This document shows, one piece after another, positions 34,008-42,484 of a DNA stretch of 64,000 bases (position 1 is the stretch's first letter; each line of letters starts with the position of its first letter). The notes beneath the pieces are model-generated. The model was given only the letters and a program-made list of their open reading frames with translations, had not been told where the DNA came from and did no database searches. This DNA comes from Scandinavium sp036495715 (GTDB lineage Bacteria; Pseudomonadota; Gammaproteobacteria; Enterobacterales; Enterobacteriaceae): assembly GCA_036495715.1 (NCBI GenBank), contig DASXML010000013.1, forward strand, positions 186,001 through 250,000, written 5' to 3'. The position numbers were made by a program, and so were the translations under genes.

Positions 34008-35713
34008 GGCTTTTCCTTAAGGTCGGATACGTAAGCGTCGGCGCGGCGCGCCTGCCAGCGAGAAAAAAGAAGGTACGCCACCACCACAGTGGTGATGCCG
34101 TAACTGATGATCGTCAGCCAGCGCACCTGATAACCACCAAACTGCGCTAACCCGGAGTACACGCCGACCATGGCAAAGAAAATCCCCACAGAGGCTATTT
34201 TCGCGTGCTGCCACGGCTGCATATCCACCGCAAAAGCATCATGGAATTTAAACGGTATTGGTCGCGGTTTAAGGGCTCCAATCACCAGCATCACCACCAC
34301 ATTGATGCAGAAGGTTATCGCCAGCACGTAGAGGAAATGGAGATCGAACTTCACCAGATAATTGATCGTGATGTAGCTGCAAATGCCGAGGAACATCGCC
34401 ACTTTGGCGGCCAGTGCCGGGATGCGTGGGAAGAAAAAGCCCATGATGATGATGGTCACCAATGGCACGTTGTAAATGCCGTTGAGCTGTTTCATCCAGC
34501 TGTAAAGCCCCTGCGGCGCGTTGGCTATCCACGGCGCGACCATAATGGACACCACGGCGATGAACAGCCCGAATTTACGTCCAACGCGCACCAGCTGGTC
34601 TGGCTGCGCATTTTCATTCAGAATTCGGCGGTAAATGCCCATGCTAAACAAGGTGCTGGCGCTGTTCAAAAAGCCATTGAAAGTGCTGATCACCGCACCA
34701 AACAGCACCGCCCCGAAAAAGCCCACCAGTGGCACCGGCAGCACTTTACTCACCAGCGCCGGATAGGCCATATCCGCGCTGGGTAAATCCTGAAAAAGAT
34801 GGAAGGCAATAAGGCCTGGCAGCACCAGGATCAGTGGGTCGAGCATTTTCAGCACTGCCGTCAGCAGCGCCCCTTTTTGCCCTTCGGCGAGACTTTTCGA
34901 CGCCAGCGTCCGCTGAACAATGCCCTGATTAGTACACCAGTAGAAAGTATTCACCAGAATCAGTCCGGTAAAGGCGGCACCAATCGGTAGCGGATCCTGA
35001 CTGCTGCCGATGGAGTTGAGTTTTTCCGCATGTACGGTGGTCAGGGTTTCCAGCCCCTGTAAAAAGCTGCCGTCGCCCATGACCATCAGGCCGCATACCG
35101 GCACCAGCAGGCCACCGATCACCAGCCCAATCCCATTAATAGAATCAGCGATGGCCATTGCACGCAGGCCGCCCACCACCGCATAAAGTATTCCGGCTAT
35201 TCCCAGTAAAATCACCAGCAACCAGATGGCCGCGCCCTGGGAAATGCCCAGCGAATCACCCACGTGAAACAGGCTGTTAAGTGCCAGTGCGCCGGAATAA
35301 AGCACGATTGGCAGGAAACAGACGCCGGTAGCAATCAGGAAACAGAAATCGATGAGGATGCGGGTGGTTTTGTCATAGCGCTCTTCGAGAAAGTCTGGGA
35401 TGGTGGCGATGCCGCGCTGCAGATAGCGTGGCAGGAAAATCAACGCCAGCAGGATAAGCGTGATGGCGGATGTCACTTCCCAGCCCATCACCGACATACC
35501 ACTGCGATAAGCCTGGCCGGAAAGGCCCACCAACTGCTCGGTCGAGAGATTAGTCAGCATTAACGAAGCGGCAATCACCGGCGCTTTTAACGACCTTCCG
35601 GCCAGAAAATAACCCTGCTGTGAGGCCGTGTCCTGTTTACGGACCTTCCACCAGGTGATCGCCGCCACCAGCAGGGTAAATGCTATAAAGCTCACAATCT
35701 GTTGAATGTTCAT
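34004..35713 (-). CDS. yidK: YidK, sodium:solute symporter
   Basis: 569 residues, SSS/SGLT family, with about 14 transmembrane helices. The family segment GWEVTSAITLILLALIFLPRY and the later GGLRAMAIADSINGIG are recognisable. It probably imports a sugar or sulfated sugar with sodium. It is first in the yidKJHGF operon and divergent from the AraC regulator yidL, which is the likely controller. Confidence 0.94.
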   Translation of the reverse strand: MNIQQIVSFIAFTLLVAAITWWKVRKQDTASQQGYFLAGRSLKAPVIAASLMLTNLSTEQLVGLSGQAYRSGMSVMGWEVTSAITLILLALIFLPRYLQRGIATIPDFLEERYDKTTRILIDFCFLIATGVCFLPIVLYSGALALNSLFHVGDSLGISQGAAIWLLVILLGIAGILYAVVGGLRAMAIADSINGIGLVIGGLLVPVCGLMVMGDGSFLQGLETLTTVHAEKLNSIGSSQDPLPIGAAFTGLILVNTFYWCTNQGIVQRTLASKSLAEGQKGALLTAVLKMLDPLILVLPGLIAFHLFQDLPSADMAYPALVSKVLPVPLVGFFGAVLFGAVISTFNGFLNSASTLFSMGIYRRILNENAQPDQLVRVGRKFGLFIAVVSIMVAPWIANAPQGLYSWMKQLNGIYNVPLVTIIIMGFFFPRIPALAAKVAMFLGICSYITINYLVKFDLHFLYVLAITFCINVVVMLVIGALKPRPIPFKFHDAFAVDMQPWQHAKIASVGIFFAMVGVYSGLAQFGGYQVRWLTIISYGITTVVVAYLLFSRWQARRADAYVSDLKEKP

Positions 35714-35796
35714 CTTGCAGCCCTTAACGATTTATTATTCGGGGATTACACTCCCCATTATGTAGTGGGCTGATAATTGGTCGCCGGTGAAATAAA

Positions 35797-36696
35797 ATGA
35801 ATGGAAAAAATATTCTTTCGCATGCAAAAAACGAAACTACCTACAATATTCCGCTGGTTATTGACGAAAATGTGATCTCCAGCGGTATTTCATTAATTTC
35901 ACTCTGGCACACACTGGCAGATGAAAGTTACCAAGTTATATGGCCACGGGATAAGAAAAAACCGCTGATCCCTAACTCTTGGGTTGCTATCTATACGCTG
36001 AAGGGCTGCGGAAAGCTGCTGCTGCGCGACGGCCATGACATCACCCTCAACGGCAACTGTATTATCTTTATTAACCCTATGGATATTCAGTCTTATCACT
36101 GTGCCGGTTTGCTTTGGGAGCAATACTGGATGGAGTTTATCCCTACCAGCGTAATGGAAATTCCGCTATTACAAACGGGTATAATTTATAACGGCGAAGT
36201 ATTTAATAATGAACTGGCAGACGTGGCGTTTATGTTCGCCGAGAAAGAACCGCTAAAAAACAATCTGGCGGTCGCATTTTTAACAAAAATAATATACCAG
36301 TGGATCTGTCTTATTTCAGAAAATGGCAAAAAAGACGCCTTACTGATTCAGATTGAGAAGTTACTGTCGATGCTGCACGGAGATATGCAAAAAAACTGGA
36401 GCGTGAAGGAGATGGCGCAAAAAATGCAGTGCAGCGAACAGTATCTGCGCCGCCTGTTTCTGCGCTACACCGGTAAAACGCCGAAAGAGTATTACCTTGA
36501 TGCACGGCTGGACCTGGCACATTCACTGTTAAAGCAACAGGGGCAGACGGTCGGAAAGGTCGCGGATATGCTGAATTTCTTCGACTCTTTTCATTTCAGC
36601 AAGGCCTTTAAACGCCGCTTCAACATTGCGCCTTCCTCCGTCATAAAGGCGAATGCCACTGTCAGCAGCGGAATGCCGATGATAAAGATGCCATAA
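35797..36696 (+). CDS. yidL: YidL, AraC-family regulator with altered C-terminus
   Basis: 299 residues. A cupin-like arm-binding domain (about residues 15-170) precedes two helix-turn-helix motifs (WSVKEMAQKMQCSEQYLRRL and VADMLNFFDSFHFSKAFKRRF). It is divergent from yidK and presumably activates yidKJHGF. The last 14 or so codons, after APSSVIK, are antisense to the yidE remnant and read through foreign sequence (ending MPMIKMP). The native tail was therefore replaced by a deletion junction. Both helix-turn-helix motifs remain complete, so it may still function. Confidence 0.9.
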   Translation: MNGKNILSHAKNETTYNIPLVIDENVISSGISLISLWHTLADESYQVIWPRDKKKPLIPNSWVAIYTLKGCGKLLLRDGHDITLNGNCIIFINPMDIQSYHCAGLLWEQYWMEFIPTSVMEIPLLQTGIIYNGEVFNNELADVAFMFAEKEPLKNNLAVAFLTKIIYQWICLISENGKKDALLIQIEKLLSMLHGDMQKNWSVKEMAQKMQCSEQYLRRLFLRYTGKTPKEYYLDARLDLAHSLLKQQGQTVGKVADMLNFFDSFHFSKAFKRRFNIAPSSVIKANATVSSGMPMIKMP

Positions 36697-36836
36697 CCAA
36701 TCCAGCTCAGGCCATCACCTTCGCTCAGCGTACGGACGAAATCACCGCCGGACTTCAGCCCCACTACCGACAGAAACAGCACAATGCCCAGTTCACGTAG
36801 CGCCAGCACGCTGACGGTCAATGCTATCTCACTCAT
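36591..36836 (-). pseudogene. yidE: yidE remnant with internal and 3' deletions
   Basis: An 81-codon frame with the native start and ribosome-binding site. It begins with the first 12 residues of YidE (MSEIALTVSVLA) and jumps directly to the last-quarter segment LRELGIVLFLSVVGLKSGGDF. It then reaches GIPLLTVAFA before running antisense into the 3' end of yidL. Against the 553-residue E. coli transporter (from memory), about 420 residues are deleted internally and roughly the last 75 are lost. The joint falls at LAL, a short homology present at both ends. The orientation and place beside ibpB fit E. coli order. Confidence 0.9.
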
Positions 36837-36912
36837 CGTATTTACCCTGTAAATAACATTACTTATTAAATGGATATTACAGATATCGTAGTGGATGTAT
36901 CGATCATGACGT

Positions 36913-36941
36913 ACAAAAAAGCCCCGGCCAGCGGGGCTTTC
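36913..36941 (-). terminator. Terminator of ibpAB
   Basis: On the minus strand AAAGCCCCG and CGGGGCTTT arms with a short loop are followed by a T-run, 15 bp after the ibpB stop. Confidence 0.9.
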
Positions 36942-36955
36942 GCGGTGATAAGAGA

Positions 36956-37384
36956 TTAACTGTTTAACGCCGGGCGTTCGCTGATGGCGATTCGCTGTGG
37001 GGCGATTGCGTCCGGTACATTGCGCGTTAAATCAATGTGCAGCAGACCGTTGGTGAAGGTTGCCCCGCTGACTTCCATATGCTCGGCCAGGGTGAAACTC
37101 AGACTGAACGCTTGCGTCACCAGACCCTGATGCAGGAATGACGGCTCTTTTTCCGGTTTTGCCGGAGCGCCTTTGATGGTCAACCGTGTCCCTTCCAACT
37201 GCACATCAAGTTCTTCCTGACGGAATCCCGCCAGCGCCAGCGTGATGCGGTAGTGGTTATCGTCACTTTTTTCGATGTTATACGGCGGGAAGCCTTGTGT
37301 TTCGCTGGTATTGAGCATGGCGTTAGCCAATTTGTCGAAACCAATCCACTGACGAAACATTGGGGTTAAATCGTAATTACGCAT
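36956..37384 (-). CDS. ibpB: IbpB, small heat-shock protein
   Basis: 142 residues of the alpha-crystallin/Hsp20 family. The central beta-sandwich domain (about residues 30-125) is flanked by short tails, and the C-terminal IAI-type anchoring motif (RIAI) is present. With IbpA it binds aggregating proteins and hands them to ClpB/DnaK. It is second in the ibpAB operon, with a 109-bp spacer holding its own RNA thermometer. Confidence 0.97.
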   Translation of the reverse strand: MRNYDLTPMFRQWIGFDKLANAMLNTSETQGFPPYNIEKSDDNHYRITLALAGFRQEELDVQLEGTRLTIKGAPAKPEKEPSFLHQGLVTQAFSLSFTLAEHMEVSGATFTNGLLHIDLTRNVPDAIAPQRIAISERPALNS

Positions 37385-37493
37385 GGTGTTTCTCCTTCTA
37401 AGAAGCGAGTGTGTGCCTGCAAGTGCTGGACTCGCAGTGGCTCCCTTACGGCGAGCACGTTTTTTTCAGGCGGCGGCTTGCCGCCCGTCAGAA
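37385..37493 (-). promoter_or_regulatory. ROSE-type RNA thermometer before ibpB
   Basis: The transcript ends with the hairpin CUC-G-CUUC-UUA-GAAG-GAG just before the ibpB start. It pairs the GGAG Shine-Dalgarno with a UCGCU motif opposite it and has the bulged G typical of ROSE elements. A stronger GGGCGGC/GCCGCC hairpin lies near the ibpA stop and could be a processing or attenuation hairpin. Confidence 0.8.
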
Positions 37494-37907
37494 TCAGTTA
37501 ATGTCGATACGGCGCGGTTTGTTGGCTTCCGGCACCACGCGCTGCAAATCGACATACAGCAGGCCATTCACCAGGTTTGCGCCTTTGACGTGAATATTTT
37601 CTGCCAGTTGGAATTTGCGCTCGAAGTTACGTTCGGCGATACCCTGATAGAGATAGGTACGTTCTTTTTGTTCGTCAGGGTGAGAGCCTTTGACCACCAG
37701 CAGGTTGTCCTGCGCGGTTATCTCCAGTTCGCTTTCGGCGAACCCAGCCACGGCAATCGCAATGCGGTAGTGGTTTTCGTCCACCAATTCAACATTGTAC
37801 GGAGGATAGCCGCCGTTGCTTTGGCTCTGGTTGTTTTCCAGCAGGCTAAACAGGCGGTCAAAACCGATGGCAGAACGGTACAGCGGGGAAAGATCGAAGT
37901 TACGCAT
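37494..37907 (-). CDS. ibpA: IbpA, small heat-shock protein
   Basis: 137 residues, E. coli length (MRNFDLSPLYRSAIGFDRLF). It has an alpha-crystallin domain and the C-terminal RRIDIN anchor. It is the primary aggregate-binding partner of IbpB. It is preceded by a ROSE thermometer and a sigma-32 promoter, so it is controlled both by heat-shock transcription and by temperature-dependent melting of the leader. Confidence 0.98.
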   Translation of the reverse strand: MRNFDLSPLYRSAIGFDRLFSLLENNQSQSNGGYPPYNVELVDENHYRIAIAVAGFAESELEITAQDNLLVVKGSHPDEQKERTYLYQGIAERNFERKFQLAENIHVKGANLVNGLLYVDLQRVVPEANKPRRIDIN

Positions 37908-38010
37908 ACTCTAAAGCTCCTGAAATCAGCGAGAATTTACTGACCTTCCACAATGGACAGGTCTCTATGGCCCCAAACACCCCTCAGGCATGTTTGCTAA
38001 CTGGCCACAT
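37908..38010 (-). promoter_or_regulatory. ROSE RNA thermometer in the ibpA leader
   Basis: The leader folds as several hairpins. The last is CUC-G-CUGA-UU-UCAG-GAG, which sequesters the AGGAG Shine-Dalgarno by a UCGCU anti-Shine-Dalgarno motif with a bulged G, as in E. coli ibpA. Upstream hairpins such as GACCUGUCCAUUGUGGAAGGUC are also visible. Confidence 0.88.
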
Positions 38011-38015
38011 TCTTA

Positions 38016-38043
38016 AAATGGGATTCACGGAACGTTTATCAAG
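38016..38043 (-). promoter_or_regulatory. Sigma-32 promoter of ibpA
   Basis: On the minus strand CTTGATA and CCCATTT are separated by 14 nt, matching the heat-shock consensus CTTGAAA/CCCATNT. It lies about 110 bp upstream of the ibpA start. Confidence 0.85.
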
Positions 38044-38216
38044 GGCAGTGGTCTTATTTTTTGCACTTTCGGCTGTAGGGCTTAGACTGGAGTGCTGCAC
38101 CGCAAGGGAAAGTGCGACAAGCGCCACAGAGCGCTGTTTTCGGACTATTTATTTTTTCAGCGGGCCGTTATAACCCGATAGACAGGCACTCTGCGTGCCG
38201 ACAATGATGATAACGC

Positions 38217-38549
38217 ATGATGAAAAAGTTAATATTGATACCCGTTTTGACCACAGGGATGATGGTTCTGGCAGGCTGCTCCAGTGTGATGTCTCACACC
38301 GGCGGCAAAGAGGGGACATACCCAGGCACACGCGCCAGCGCGGAAATGCTGGGCGATGACACCACCGGCTGGGGTACAAAATCACTGGTGGCACTCGATA
38401 TGCCGTTAACCGCCGTGGCGGATACGATCTTGCTGCCGTGGGATTTCTTCCGCAAAGATACGTCCGTTCGCTCTCGGGTACAAAAGAGCGAGCAGGAAAC
38501 GCAGGCGATGAATGCTGTTATTCCGCCCGCGGCGATGCCCGCGCCATAA
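38217..38549 (+). CDS. yidQ: YidQ, DUF1375 lipoprotein
   Basis: 110 residues. A lipoprotein signal peptide has the lipobox LAGC (cysteine near residue 21), followed by S at +2, which favours outer-membrane sorting. The conserved segment LVALDMPLTAVADTILLPWDF is present. Function unknown. Its end abuts yidR, with which it is convergent. Confidence 0.95.
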   Translation: MMKKLILIPVLTTGMMVLAGCSSVMSHTGGKEGTYPGTRASAEMLGDDTTGWGTKSLVALDMPLTAVADTILLPWDFFRKDTSVRSRVQKSEQETQAMNAVIPPAAMPAP

Positions 38550-38550
38550 T

Positions 38551-39774
38551 TCAGCGCGCGACGTCAGTGACCCAAAGCTGGCGATAGCCCTGGGTTTCCT
38601 GCATCCAGGCAACCAAGCGCCCATCCGGGGAAAAGACCACCGCATCGCCTGACGGTGCATTTTCATGATCGGCCGTCAAAAAGCGAATCTCACCGTTTTT
38701 CGCATCACACAGTGCAATTCTGTTTTCCAGCACAACGCCCAGCCATTCTCCTGACGGATGCCAGTTAAATGCCGACTGAATGCCGTCGCAATGCGTTAAC
38801 TGACGCAGCCCACTGCCGTCAGGTGCAATCAACCACAGCTGGACAACACCTGTGTCATCACGCATCAGAAACGCGATGTTATCGCCCTGAGGATTACTGC
38901 GCACCCAATGGCGCGGTGCGGTCACAAGGCCAGGATAGGTTTTGTCATGCGTAAATGTCAGGCGGCGCTGAACCACGCCCGCAGGCGGTGCGGGCAGCGT
39001 AGTGTCCGTTCCGCACAGCGGCGCATTGCCCGCTTGCTTCCAGCCCGCGTCCTCTCTTGGCAGCGTGACGATAAACAGCTCCGGCACTTTTTCACCGCTC
39101 AGTGACAGCGTATCGCCGATAAACGCCAGCTGCGAATTGCCCACCCAGCCTTCTTCGTAGGCGCGATTGATGTCATCGCTGCCCGCTTGTGGCGAGGCGG
39201 TTGTCTGGCTGACCAACACAGACCAGTGGCTGCCCCCATATTCGCGCGGATGATGTCCTGCCGGAATGACGGGCCCAAACGGCGCCGCTACGCCGACGTT
39301 ACGCAAATCCAGCGCGGGATTGTATTCATGCAGCACATGGTCGTTATAAGTGAAGCTAACGAAATTACCGTTCGGGCTGTAGACGTGAACATGGCTACCG
39401 CCGCGCAACGCCCCAGGCGTGAACGGCGGCGTGATATCCATCGCATCAAGATTATGGGTTTCGCCCTGATGCGTCACCACGCCACGGCGATGATGGAAAT
39501 CGTACTGCCATGAGGCGTCAGGATTTTCCGGGCCATGAATGAAGACATAGCGATCTTCTTGCGGATGGACCGTCACTACGCCGACGTGCGCACCGTCAGT
39601 CGCCCGATAAATCACGTCAGTCTCACCGCTGCGAATATTGACCCGCTCGATGGTTTCCCCGGTAAACGACGCGCCAGAGGGACGGACATCAAAAACCAGC
39701 CATTGGCTGTCAGATGTCCAGGTTTGGGTATTGGTTAACTGATGATGGCGGGAGGCAAAAGTGATTTGTTTCAT
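38551..39774 (-). CDS. yidR: YidR, TolB-like beta-propeller protein
   Basis: 407 residues from the ATG at MKQITFASRHHQL, preceded by a GGAG-like site; upstream codons are unrelated. It is of DUF3748, with propeller-type repeats such as SDSQWLVFDVRP and SPDGRLVAWM. It is predicted cytoplasmic or periplasmic without an obvious signal. Function unknown. The stop is 1 bp from that of yidQ, with no terminator between them. Confidence 0.93.
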   Translation of the reverse strand: MKQITFASRHHQLTNTQTWTSDSQWLVFDVRPSGASFTGETIERVNIRSGETDVIYRATDGAHVGVVTVHPQEDRYVFIHGPENPDASWQYDFHHRRGVVTHQGETHNLDAMDITPPFTPGALRGGSHVHVYSPNGNFVSFTYNDHVLHEYNPALDLRNVGVAAPFGPVIPAGHHPREYGGSHWSVLVSQTTASPQAGSDDINRAYEEGWVGNSQLAFIGDTLSLSGEKVPELFIVTLPREDAGWKQAGNAPLCGTDTTLPAPPAGVVQRRLTFTHDKTYPGLVTAPRHWVRSNPQGDNIAFLMRDDTGVVQLWLIAPDGSGLRQLTHCDGIQSAFNWHPSGEWLGVVLENRIALCDAKNGEIRFLTADHENAPSGDAVVFSPDGRLVAWMQETQGYRQLWVTDVAR

Positions 39775-39825
39775 GGAGGTACCCTGATGCGCGTTGGTCG
39801 CATCAGGGTATAGCAAGGCAGGAAT

Positions 39826-41118
39826 TTAGCCTACACGTTTCACATCACCGACCAGCAGGATGTACGAGAGCGCGCCAATCAGGGTAATAACGGAGATATA
39901 AGTCAGCGCCGGAGCAAAGCCGTGGGCCTGCGCCAGATAACCAATCACCAACGGCACGGTGATGCCGCCTAAACCGCCCGCAAAGTTGAACACGCCGCCG
40001 GTCAGGCCAATCAGGCGCATCGGTGCCAGTGAAGAAACCAGCGACCAGGTGATTGACGCAAAGCCGTTACCAAAGAACGCCACTGCCATCAGTACCGTAA
40101 TCCACACCGGATCGTTGGTGTAGTTCGCCCCCATGATGCAGGTGGAAATCAGCAGGCCAAAAATAATCGGCAATTTGCGCGAGAAACCAATCGAATAACC
40201 TTTGCGTACCAGCCTGTCGGCAATCCAGCCCGACAACAGCACACCGACGAACGCGGCCAGGAAGGGCACGGTGGTCATGAAACCCGCTTTCAACGCGGTG
40301 ATGCCTTTTTCCTGAGTCAGATAGTTCGGGAACCAGGTCAGGAAGAACCACAGCGTCGACGCAATCGCGAACTGACCCAGATAAACGCCCACCAGCTTGC
40401 GATGGAACACCAGTTTCCAGTCAGCTTTGGTCAGCGGCGTGCGTTCTTTGTTTTCAATCTGCGCATCGCCATCCACCAGACCGCCGCCCTGCTCGATATA
40501 GTCCAGCTCGGCCTGGGTGATGCCTTTGGTTTTACGCGGTGACTGATAAACCTTAAACCAGATCAGTGACCAGACAATGCCGATGCCACCGGTCACGATA
40601 AACACCCAATGCCAGCTCAGCGCTTCCTGGATCCAGATAAGCAGCGGCGTCAGGAAGGCCAGACCGACAAACTGCCCGGACGTGTAGAAACCCACTGCGG
40701 AAGCACGCTCATGCTCCGGGAACCAACTCGTCACCATGCGATTATTGGTCGGAAACGCCGGGGCTTCGAAAATACCGGTGATCGCACGCAGGCCAATCAG
40801 CGACATCAACCCGGTGGCAAAACCCTGGAACAGCGTCGCGACAGACCAGCCGAAAATCGCGATGCAATAGGTGGTTCTTGACCCTAACCGGTCAAGCACG
40901 CGACCGCCGGGGATTTGGCAAATCGTGTACATCCAGGCAAAGGCCGAGAAGATATAGCCCATTTCAGTTTTAGAAATTCCGAACTCTTCCTGAATATGCG
41001 CGGAAGCCACGGCCAGATTGGCGCGGTCGACGTAACAAATCACCACGGTAATAAAAATCATCAATAGCGTCACATAACGTCGACGCCCCGTTTTTGCAGT
41101 CGTCACAGAAATATCCAT
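39826..41118 (-). CDS. dgoT: DgoT, D-galactonate:H+ symporter
   Basis: 430 residues, E. coli length, of the MFS anion:cation symporter family with 12 transmembrane helices. The conserved RANLAVASAHIQEEF segment contains the substrate and proton-coupling residues. It imports galactonate. It is the last gene of dgoRKADT and is separated from dgoD by 217 bp that contain a dispersed repeat, so it may depend on read-through. Confidence 0.97.
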   Translation of the reverse strand: MDISVTTAKTGRRRYVTLLMIFITVVICYVDRANLAVASAHIQEEFGISKTEMGYIFSAFAWMYTICQIPGGRVLDRLGSRTTYCIAIFGWSVATLFQGFATGLMSLIGLRAITGIFEAPAFPTNNRMVTSWFPEHERASAVGFYTSGQFVGLAFLTPLLIWIQEALSWHWVFIVTGGIGIVWSLIWFKVYQSPRKTKGITQAELDYIEQGGGLVDGDAQIENKERTPLTKADWKLVFHRKLVGVYLGQFAIASTLWFFLTWFPNYLTQEKGITALKAGFMTTVPFLAAFVGVLLSGWIADRLVRKGYSIGFSRKLPIIFGLLISTCIMGANYTNDPVWITVLMAVAFFGNGFASITWSLVSSLAPMRLIGLTGGVFNFAGGLGGITVPLVIGYLAQAHGFAPALTYISVITLIGALSYILLVGDVKRVG

Positions 41119-41214
41119 TCATCTGTCTCCAGATTTTGGGCATAGCGATACGTGCCACCATGCCCTGTAATAATACAGAGGGTGTGTGAAAATTTATTTT
41201 TTAGCTTTCTAATG

Positions 41215-41331
41215 CTCTAAATAATTCGTGTTGCGGGAAGGCGGCAAGATTGCAAATCCCCAGGAGCTTACATCAGTAAGTGACTGGGGTGCGCAATTGC
41301 AGCCAACACCCCGCAGCGCGAAATATGACGA
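41215..41331. repeat. Dispersed palindromic intergenic repeat, copy 2
   Basis: Same layout as the element at 12627-12743, with the same CCCCAG...CTTAC / GTAAG...CTGGGG stem and the same ATAATTCG, GGCGGCAAG and GCCAAC flanks. It lies inside the dgo operon, between dgoD and dgoT. Confidence 0.88.
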
Positions 41332-41335
41332 GCAT

Positions 41336-42484
41336 TTACCATTCGGCTACAGAGCCATCTTCATAGCGCCACAATGGATTACGCCAGTCCGGTGCCTGTT
41401 TGCTCATTTCGATGACTTTGGCTTCGTCGATCTCCACGCCCAGACCCGGCTTCATCAACGGTTTGAAGTAACCGCCTTCCATGTTGAAGTCTTCTTTATT
41501 GACCACGAAATCGAGTAATTCCGCGCCTTTGTTGTAGTGAATGCCCATACTTTGCTCCTGCAACACGGCGTTGCGAGAGACAAAATCGATATGCAAACAA
41601 GCCGCCAGCGCAATCGGTCCCAGCGGGCAGTGCGGTGCCAATGACACATCGTAGGCTTCTGCCATCGCGGCGATTTTGTAGCATTCGGTGATGCCGCCCG
41701 CATGCGAGAGATCGGGTTGTAAAATAGCCAGACCGCCCGCCTGTAATACGCGTTTGAATTCGAAACGCGAGAACATCCGTTCCCCTGCGGCAATGGGGAT
41801 ATGCGTTTGCTCCGCCAGTTTCGGATAGTATTCCGCCTGCTCGGCCAGCACCGGCTCTTCAATAAACAGTGGGCGATACGGTTCGAGTTCTTTTATCAAC
41901 ACTTTTGCCATCGGCGCGCTGACGCGACCGTGGAAATCGAGGCCAAACTCAATCTCTTTACCGAACGCTTCACGGATTTGCGCCACGGTATTGACCGCCG
42001 CATCGATGCTGCGGGAATCATCAATGATGCCCATCTCTTCACAGCCATTCAGCTTGAAGGTGTCGAAACCGATTTTGCGCAGCGTTTTAATGCCGTCGAT
42101 AACGTCTGCCGGACGGTCACCGCCCACCCAGCTGTAGGCTTTGATTTTGTCACGTACCAGACCGCCCATCAGCTGCCAGACCGGCGCGCCCAGCACTTTG
42201 CCTTTGATGTCCCACAGGGCCTGATCGATACCGGCGATGGCGCTCATCATGATTGGGCCGCCGCGATAAAAACCGCCGCGGTACATCACCTGCCAGAGGT
42301 CGTTAATACGTGCCGGATCCTGACCAATCAGGTATTCGCTTAGCTCGTGTACAGCCGCTTCAACCGTGCGTGCTTTGCCTTCGATGACCGGCTCGCCCCA
42401 GCCGATAACACCTTCATCAGTTTCGATTTTCAGGAACATCCAGCGCGGGGGTAATCGGTACGTCGTCAGTTTGGTGATTTTCAT
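41336..42484 (-). CDS. dgoD: DgoD, D-galactonate dehydratase
   Basis: 382 residues of the enolase superfamily, mandelate-racemase type. It has an N-terminal capping domain (WGEPVIEGKA), then a barrel with metal ligands in LDFHGRVS and FIEEPVL, and the downstream IAAGERMFSRF and LAPHCPLGPIALAA catalytic segments. It converts D-galactonate to 2-keto-3-deoxygalactonate. It overlaps dgoA by 4 bp. Confidence 0.97.
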   Translation of the reverse strand: MKITKLTTYRLPPRWMFLKIETDEGVIGWGEPVIEGKARTVEAAVHELSEYLIGQDPARINDLWQVMYRGGFYRGGPIMMSAIAGIDQALWDIKGKVLGAPVWQLMGGLVRDKIKAYSWVGGDRPADVIDGIKTLRKIGFDTFKLNGCEEMGIIDDSRSIDAAVNTVAQIREAFGKEIEFGLDFHGRVSAPMAKVLIKELEPYRPLFIEEPVLAEQAEYYPKLAEQTHIPIAAGERMFSRFEFKRVLQAGGLAILQPDLSHAGGITECYKIAAMAEAYDVSLAPHCPLGPIALAACLHIDFVSRNAVLQEQSMGIHYNKGAELLDFVVNKEDFNMEGGYFKPLMKPGLGVEIDEAKVIEMSKQAPDWRNPLWRYEDGSVAEW

